Position numbers and translations under genes: made by a program
Shown here: one piece after another, positions 58,834-64,000 of the stretch
Position numbering within the stretch: position 1 is the stretch's first letter
Layout of the letters: the number at the start of each line of letters is the position of its first letter
Notes under the pieces: model-generated
Told to the model about the DNA's origin: nothing
The model's input: only the letters and a program-made list of their open reading frames with translations
Databases searched by the model: none
DNA from: Trematomus loennbergii
Lineage: Eukaryota; Chordata; Actinopteri; Perciformes; Nototheniidae
DNA: 64,000 bases
Direction of reading: 5' to 3'
NCBI GenBank assembly: GCA_012861695.1
Contig: JAAOOA010000464.1
Location: forward strand, 62,001-126,000

Positions 58834-59253
58834 AATGCAGACGAGCTGAAGGCCGCTATCAAAGCAACCTGGGCTTCCATAACACCTCAGCAGTGCCACA
58901 GGCTGATCGCCTCCATGCCACGCCGCATTGATGCAGTAATTCATGCAAAAGGAGGCCCAACCAAGTACTGATTGCAAACACATGAACATACTTTTCAGAA
59001 GGCCGACATTTCTGTATTAAAAATCCTTTTTTTAATTGGTTTTAAGTAATATTCTAATTTTCTGAGATACTGATTTTTGGGTTTTCATTAGCTGTAAACC
59101 GTAATCATCAAGATTAAAACAAATAAAGCCTTTACATATTTCACTTTGTGTGTAATGAATCCATATAATATATATGAGTTTCACTTTTAGAATTGAACTA
59201 ATGAAATAAATGTACTTTTCCACGATATTCTAATTTATTGAGATGCACCTGTA

Positions 59254-59420
59254 TTGCAGTTATTAACGGCTTGCACATATTGCACACATTGCACATAGTT
59301 TGATCAACATACAAGGGGTTTATACATATATGAGCATCATACAAACATACAAAAAAGGTTGACACATGACATAAAATAAATAAGTAAAACAAACTCATTT
59401 AAATACAGTTTCATATATTA
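59254..59420 (-). mobile_element. LINE 3' end, right half
   Basis: This is the continuation of 54983-55185 beyond the Tc1 insertion. It is AT-rich with TTGCACA words. Confidence 0.5.
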
Positions 59421-59743
59421 CAGAGATTCACATATTTACTAATAATTACACAATTAGTTTTGATTAGCTTCAATATTGTTTTAATTCTTCGGTTTGGAGT
59501 CAGCCCATCTGTTACCATGAATATGAAAGTTCCCCAAAATAAGATCTAACTGTACAACAACAAATTACTTCTATCACCTTTGGAGGATGTAAAGATGTCT
59601 CTCTCCGGGATTGTAACGGGTGCAGCGGGAGGGTGCGTCAGGCGGAGACTTTGTTGTCATCTGTGTCCGCAGCGCGCACAAGAAGCGCACGTGAAGTGGA
59701 CGCGTGGCATCAGCGCGAGGGCAGCGGTGATGCGCGAGCCGCC
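59421..59743 (+). promoter_or_regulatory. Upstream region of the VA opsin gene
   Basis: There is a shift from AT-rich to GC-richer sequence from about 59600. CpG and GCGC words cluster at 59670-59740 just before the TATA box. No specific factor site is claimed. Confidence 0.45.
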
Positions 59744-59750
59744 TATATAA
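59744..59750 (+). promoter_or_regulatory. TATA box of the VA opsin gene
   Basis: TATATAA in the context GCCGCCTATATAAGAGCTCC lies about 345 bp upstream of the opsin start codon. The transcription start would be near 59775-59780 by the usual 25-30 bp spacing. Confidence 0.6.
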
Positions 59751-59774
59751 GAGCTCCATCATGATCGGTCCTTC

Positions 59775-59996
59775 ATGCAATTGCTGACTGACACCGCCTC
59801 TGGAAACACCGTCACTACTCCGCCTTCACACACAGACACGCTTCCCAACAGCTCCACGCAGGACTTCTCTCACTCGTGCTCCAATGTGTGCAGCTCCAAT
59901 GTGTGCAACTCTAAAACTTTGTCGAAGAAGAGTCCCAGGGCGCGCGTGATGCTCCACAGCAGCGAGTTTAACGCAGACTACTGCGACTCCACATGA
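59775..59996 (+). other. Upstream open reading frame in the opsin leader (73 codons)
   Basis: ATG at 59775 to TGA at 59994-59996. The encoded peptide is Ser/Thr/Asn-rich (SNVCSSNVCNSKTLSKKS) with no recognised domain. It lies between the TATA box and the opsin ATG. Whether it is in the transcript depends on the true start site, since the ATG is only about 25 bp from the TATA box. Confidence 0.5.
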
Positions 59997-60087
59997 AGTT
60001 GTGAGGAAAAAGAACACAAACAGGACTCCCCCCCCCCCCCTCTCTCTCTGTTAAAGGGTCACCAAGCAAGTAGCCTCCACCTTTGGC

Positions 60088-60147
60088 ATGGACAATGGAT
60101 ACTCTGAGTCTGTCAGTGAACGCGGTGTCCTACACGGTGGCGGCTGA
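60088..60147 (+). other. Out-of-frame upstream ATG overlapping the opsin start
   Basis: ATG at 60088 in context GGCATGG opens a 19-codon frame ending TGA at 60145-60147. It overlaps the opsin start at 60095 in a different frame. Both ATGs have a purine at -3 and G at +4. Confidence 0.6.
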
Positions 60148-60458
60148 GCTCTCCACGGTGGATGACCCCTTTAACGCGCCCGTCCGGGGCATCGCGCCCT
60201 GGAACTTCACCGTCCTGGCCGTGCTCATGTTCGTGGTCACCTCGCTCTCTCTGAGCGAGAACTTCATTGTCATGTTTGTAACGTTCAAGTACAAACAGCT
60301 GAGAAAGCCCCTCAACTATATCATAGTCAACCTCGCCATCGCGGACTTTCTGGTGTCGCTCATCGGTGGAGTAATAAGTTTCCTGACAAACGCCAAGGGT
60401 TATTTCTTCCTTGGGAAGTGGGCTTGTGTCTTGGAAGGGTTTGCTGTTACATATTTTG
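60095..60458 (+). CDS. valop: Vertebrate ancient (VA) opsin, exon 1
   Basis: This is a non-visual G-protein-coupled photoreceptor of deep brain and inner retina in fish; it binds retinal and signals through a G protein at the cell membrane. ATG at 60095 is the first in this frame after an in-frame TAG at 60071. The 121 complete codons cover the N-terminus, TM1 (about residues 37-62, with the conserved Asn in SENF), the first loop, TM2 (74-98, LAIADF with the conserved Asp) and the start of TM3. Cys111 is the disulphide cysteine. Glu114, three residues on (ACVLEGF), matches the rhodopsin Glu113 counterion. The exon ends ACVLEGFAVTYF plus one base at GTAAGT (60459), the conserved intron 1 position of vertebrate opsins. 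The Lys of TM7 is outside the window. The opening MDTLSLSVN and the APWNF and SLSLSENF motifs favour VA opsin over other opsins; which teleost paralogue is not decided. Confidence 0.92.
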
Positions 60459-62642
60459 GTAAGTTTTTTTTTTTTTTTAATGGTAGATCTGCCTTGTAAA
60501 ACTCTCGTAACTGTTTGAATCAGTGATTAGCTGTTTTTAAATGTATTCAAATATGTGTAAAACAGCTCCATGGCACATCCATCTGTGGTGACTTCAACAA
60601 CTGCTCTCAAATTAGGGCATCTGACAGGGAGGTAAAGTGAAAGTGACAAATCATTTCCATTACAGCTGTTGCCAAATAAAATTAAAAAAAAGTTGACTGA
60701 GTGAGTGAGGATCAGTCCAGAATGTCAGTAACTTTGCTCAGATTCATGAAATGAGTACGCCTTGACTTATAATAATATTCTACTTAGTAGAGCAGAACAA
60801 AAATAAATATGGATTTATTTATTTTATAATATATTCTAGCTACAGTAGTATACTGCTTCTTTAAATCTCCACCTCCATAATGCCGCTTTGCAAGTGTTAT
60901 CTGCATTATGGAGCATTATAACAGGGGAAGGATTGTGGACATTAATGTGCAAAAATCTTATTATAAGCTATAAAACAAGTTCAGGCATCAATCAAAAGAA
61001 GTCACAGTTGTGATATTGTATGAGCTCATGGTGTAGATTTTTTAAAACCTTCATGATATTTTTTAAGCATGCATACAACAGACTTTTAGTTAAAAAGGCG
61101 CAGTGTGAGTCTGTAAGGCAGGATTCAAAGCCATGCTCAGAGCTTTCTAACATACGCAGTGCATGACTTGTTACGAGCACCGTGACCATTAATGTTAGAC
61201 AGTGGATTTGTGTTTCTCCACTGAAGCTCAGTTCGAAAGGTTACAGGTTCTCAAAGTGGGATCTCGCGTCTGGTAAGTGGCCCGCAGTACATTAAATCAA
61301 GAGAAAGGAGAATACTTTGTTCATTTGATAAAGGCACCCTTATTTAATAAGGTTTGTGAAATCCTATTTTAGTCTGACAGAATACGAAGACACAGGATGT
61401 GTTTATTACCGACTGTCAAACTGCCACATTTGTAATCATCAGAAAAATCTGAATTTATGATGAATATTCAGATATTATGATTGTGGTCCTTTGAAAATAT
61501 GATAACATCCCTTTATCCCTTTACCCCCCCCCCCCCTATAAAATGTAATGAGTGACAATATCACAAATTGATCTTTGCCAGTTCTTTATTACATTGGGTT
61601 TTGTTATTTGAATTCATATCGCCGGGGAAACTAGACTTTGCACATTGCCACTAACAAACTCAAAATCGTCAAGACAATAATAATAATAATATGTCATTGT
61701 CTTGATCATTTGAATGTGTACATGTCCAAAGTCTTACCATCAATATATAGGTAATTGTAAACTGTATGTATGTATATATTTAGCAGTTTCAAAAAAGATA
61801 TAACATTCACTCATAGCTTTAGCTACAAACTTAGTTGTACTGAAAGACAATATTTGGATTTGTTGTGCAAAATAGAGTTATTGGGTGTAGGCATGCAGGA
61901 GTTGAACAATAAAGCTGAATAAATGAAGAAAATGCTGCACACTCTTTATAGATGGATATTCAACTTAGTATGTGATTTTTACTATCAATGTATACAACAT
62001 AATTGTATATCGGATATCTCGATATATGATCTAATCACAATATGATCTCATTCTTGGATCCTGGTGTTTTGGGTGTAGCGATGCACTTAATTACAGATCA
62101 AAAAAAGCTTGATTAAGTGATAAAAAAAAAAGAATAATACAGGGAAAAGAGCGCTCTGCGTATCAACATTAAACCATATTATGTCTGTAGGATGAGATGC
62201 TGCCACTAAAATAACCATCTGACGTGATAAATGATCATTGAGGAAGTCAATCAATAGTCCACTGAAGTGAAGCGTTACATCTTCAAGGGGCTTTGGGTGG
62301 AAAGCCACTTCAATTTCTTTCTTGACAGCAGTTTCAGTGATTGACAGCTGGGTTGCATTGTTATCACCTGTGTGTATAAGTGTGTGTGAGCGGGATACAT
62401 GTATATGTGAAGAAATTAGTAGGATAAATGCCCTTATTAATATTCAAGATGAAAGTATTTTGTATGTATGTTTTGTTTCTTGTATCCATGCACACCCTGT
62501 GAATAGAACTTGACACAATGGATGTTTTTCAGGGAAAGTACTCTCTTTGAGGTTCTTTTGACCACAAAGCTACAAAAATAACATTCAAGTTGTGGTGTTA
62601 ATGGTATTAGTGAACCCCTGCAGAGTCTATTTAATTTCTTAA
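60459..62642 (+). other. Intron 1 of the VA opsin gene, left part
   Basis: It begins GTAAGT followed by a T run. No exon-like opsin sequence (WSLAVLAFERY-type) was found to 64000, so the intron exceeds 3.5 kb. It contains a C run at about 61525 and no recognised repeat before the element at 62643. Confidence 0.6.
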
Positions 62643-63638
62643 AGGGGACCTATCATGCAAAATGCACTTTTGTGCGTCTTTTATACATGAATATTTGTCC
62701 CCGGTGTTCCAGGGAACTCACCAAGTGTCAGAAAACACAACCCTCTCTATTTTCCTCCATACCCAAATCTCTAAAAAAGGGCTGCAACAGATCTGATAAA
62801 AACTGATCCAGATTTGAACACTGTCCTGACGTCAGGACGGTGGCGCTACGGCTATTGGGCCAACTCTCCACCTATCAGGGGAATGTGGGGTTGGGCCACG
62901 GCCGGCCATTGCCGCTCGAAAGTGCTGGAGACGTGTAGTACATATGCCAGGCCTGTAAGTGGCGCTGTAGTCTGCCACAAAAGCAGCGAAGAAGACTTCC
63001 CGCGCATAGTTACCATGGTTACCCTTCTGTTTATTCTCCGCTGTGGCTTTTTTTCTCCCTCCCCGAGGCAAGTGTTTGCTCCCGCTGCTGTAATTCAATG
63101 CAATCCCTCCCCGTCGAGGCAAGCACTGTAATTATCTCCGGTTAGTCCACCAGCAGATGACAAACACCCACCTCTCCGCCTCTTCCAAGGAACGAGGGGA
63201 CCGTGCGGCAGAGTTTCAGTTTCAGTTTCTTGCGCCGGTCAAGATGTCCGTTAAAGTTTAAATCTTCCGGACAAATTAGAAAGTGCCAAAGGTCTTCTTT
63301 GTTATTTATTGAGCTTTAAAACAAATGAATAACAACTCTATATAATAATAGGCTATAATAAAACACGGAAGACGGAGATCTATTTTTCTCCCCCTCTTCT
63401 GACAGCCCAGCAGCTGTTCAGAGCGCGCTCCCCTCTCCTGCAGGGGGGCGTGGTCAGCTGCAGCTCACAGAATCAGCCCCCTGCAAAAAACAGTGCTGGA
63501 GAACAACAAATAGAGCGAAATGAGGCATGGCTTAAAATCATGATCTGTTTGGTATTTTGAAAACAGAAACGTATAAATATACCTTATATAGGTATGGCCC
63601 TACAATATATCATTTAAATATAGCATGATAGGTCCACT
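62643..63638. mobile_element. TTAA-flanked MITE in opsin intron 1, 996 bp
   Basis: TTAA occurs on both sides (62639-62642 and 63639-63642). The ends are AGGGGACCTATCATGC and, reversed, AGTGGACCTATCATGC, a family very common in fish. TTAA points to piggyBac or Kolobok. The inner block at 62913-63050 matches 40262-40410 from a different element. The frames inside lack transposase motifs. Confidence 0.85.
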
Positions 63639-63642
63639 TTAA

Positions 63643-64000
63643 TGGAGGATTTGGACTCACATTTCATACTTTATTCTTCCCGGGACTTGAACCGATGACA
63701 CTCTGATTCCCAAGCCCAACAGGATTGAGATGCTGCCCACACTTGTTAAAGCATGTTTGACAGAATTGGACAACCTGGTCTCTCTACTTGGTCCTCTCCA
63801 TTCAAGTATAGTAGGCAGACACTAGGAATACCGGAGGATGGAGAGATAGATAATTAACGGGTCTGTGAGAATGACTTATTACTGTAATTAGGGTCTTCTT
63901 TTTTAGCCCATTAGGAGGCAGCATAATAGCCCCACTAAGGATCCTTAAACTATTAGCAGTACCACCACTCTGCATAGTACAGTGGAGAAGTGAGATACCA
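63643..64000 (+). other. Opsin intron 1, right part
   Basis: No exon or repeat recognised. The text GACTTGAACCGATGACACTC near 63682 is mildly tRNA-like but has no matching A box. Confidence 0.4.

Larger units (their letters stand above)
55493..58970 (+). pseudogene. Tc1-type transposase, in three pieces
   Basis: ATG at 55493 starts MGKTADLTVVQKTVIDTL, with KEAGCSQSAGSKQIHRKLSG, the paired-like helix-turn-helix DNA-binding region. A frameshift near 55690 leads to GELHKEWTEAGVSASRATAH and MGYNCRIPRVKPLLNQRQR up to about 56015. The catalytic DDE middle is missing. The end resumes at about 57027 (GIVKRKMRDTRPNNADELK) with a TAG where a Trp codon is expected. It is interrupted after the Lys codon by a LINE, and finishes from about 58852 (AAIKATWASITPQQCHRLIA, ending GGPTKY) with TGA at 58968-58970. 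Cut-and-paste transposition cannot be supported by this copy. Confidence 0.9.
55186..59251 (+). mobile_element. Tc1-type transposon, degenerate and interrupted
   Basis: TA flanks both ends (55184-55185 and 59252-59253). Terminal inverted repeats of about 205 bp (55186-55394 and 59048-59251) start CAGGTGCATTTCAATAAATT and, reversed, CAGGTGCATCTCAATAAATT. The transposase gene between them is broken by frameshifts, by replacement of its middle (56018 to about 57025) and by a LINE at 57103-58833. The original element would be near 1.6 kb. Confidence 0.92.

Noticed and set aside
60083..60094. Opsin start extended upstream to TTG at 60083
   Set aside because: TTG is not a normal vertebrate start, and ATG at 60095 follows in frame. 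An in-frame TAG at 60071 closes the frame upstream.
60459..60499. Opsin reading frame continuing past 60458
   Set aside because: GTAAGT at 60459 is a strong donor at the conserved opsin intron 1 position. The extension encodes only a Phe run and junk.
63660..63720. tRNA-like text near GACTTGAACCGATGACACTC
   Set aside because: There is no convincing A box at the right distance and no cloverleaf that I could form. I do not call a tRNA or SINE here.

Overview
This window reads as nuclear DNA of a ray-finned fish, most likely a percomorph teleost. It is AT-rich and intron-scale, and most of it consists of teleost-type transposable elements. The only host gene I can identify with confidence starts near the right end: exon 1 of a vertebrate-ancient (VA) opsin gene, on the plus strand, with a TATA box, a long leader and the classic first opsin splice donor. 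Exon 2 is not visible before position 64000.

Left third (1-22.6 kb): no credible host gene. It holds a stack of nested repeats. A 4.9 kb long-inverted-repeat element (5924-10794) has split a ~185 bp tandem array. That element contains a LINE 3' fragment, which is itself split by a 1.27 kb Harbinger-type element whose sister copy lies at 21254-22554 in the opposite orientation. Several hAT-type elements, a tRNA-derived SINE, hairpins and a four-copy repeat carrying X-box-like GTTGCCATGGCAAC motifs follow.

Middle (22.6-44.2 kb): a broken DIRS-like gag gene; a broken THAP-domain exon above a 353 bp tandem duplication; a decayed non-LTR retrotransposon C-terminus; and a structurally complete, apparently young, non-autonomous LTR retrotransposon (27592-30893) whose interior is mostly minisatellites. 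Next come a 4.45 kb Harbinger-like element with nested hAT and SINE insertions, two adjacent long palindromes, and an L2-type LINE on the minus strand (ORF1 with esterase domain, ORF2 with endonuclease and reverse transcriptase) interrupted by two Harbinger-type MITEs.

Right third (44.5-64 kb): a multi-exon minus-strand gene of a multicopy teleost transposase-like family whose presumed catalytic core is missing; a hAT element at 51974-53052; a Tc1-type element (55186-59251) inserted in a LINE tail and itself split by an L2-type LINE with an 18 bp target duplication; then the VA opsin exon, with a TTAA-flanked MITE in its first intron.

The elements do not form a pathway. What the sequence supports is a layered insertion history, with the opsin as the functional gene. 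Family assignments rest on motifs recalled from known families, not on database searches; target-site duplications and terminal repeats were read directly.
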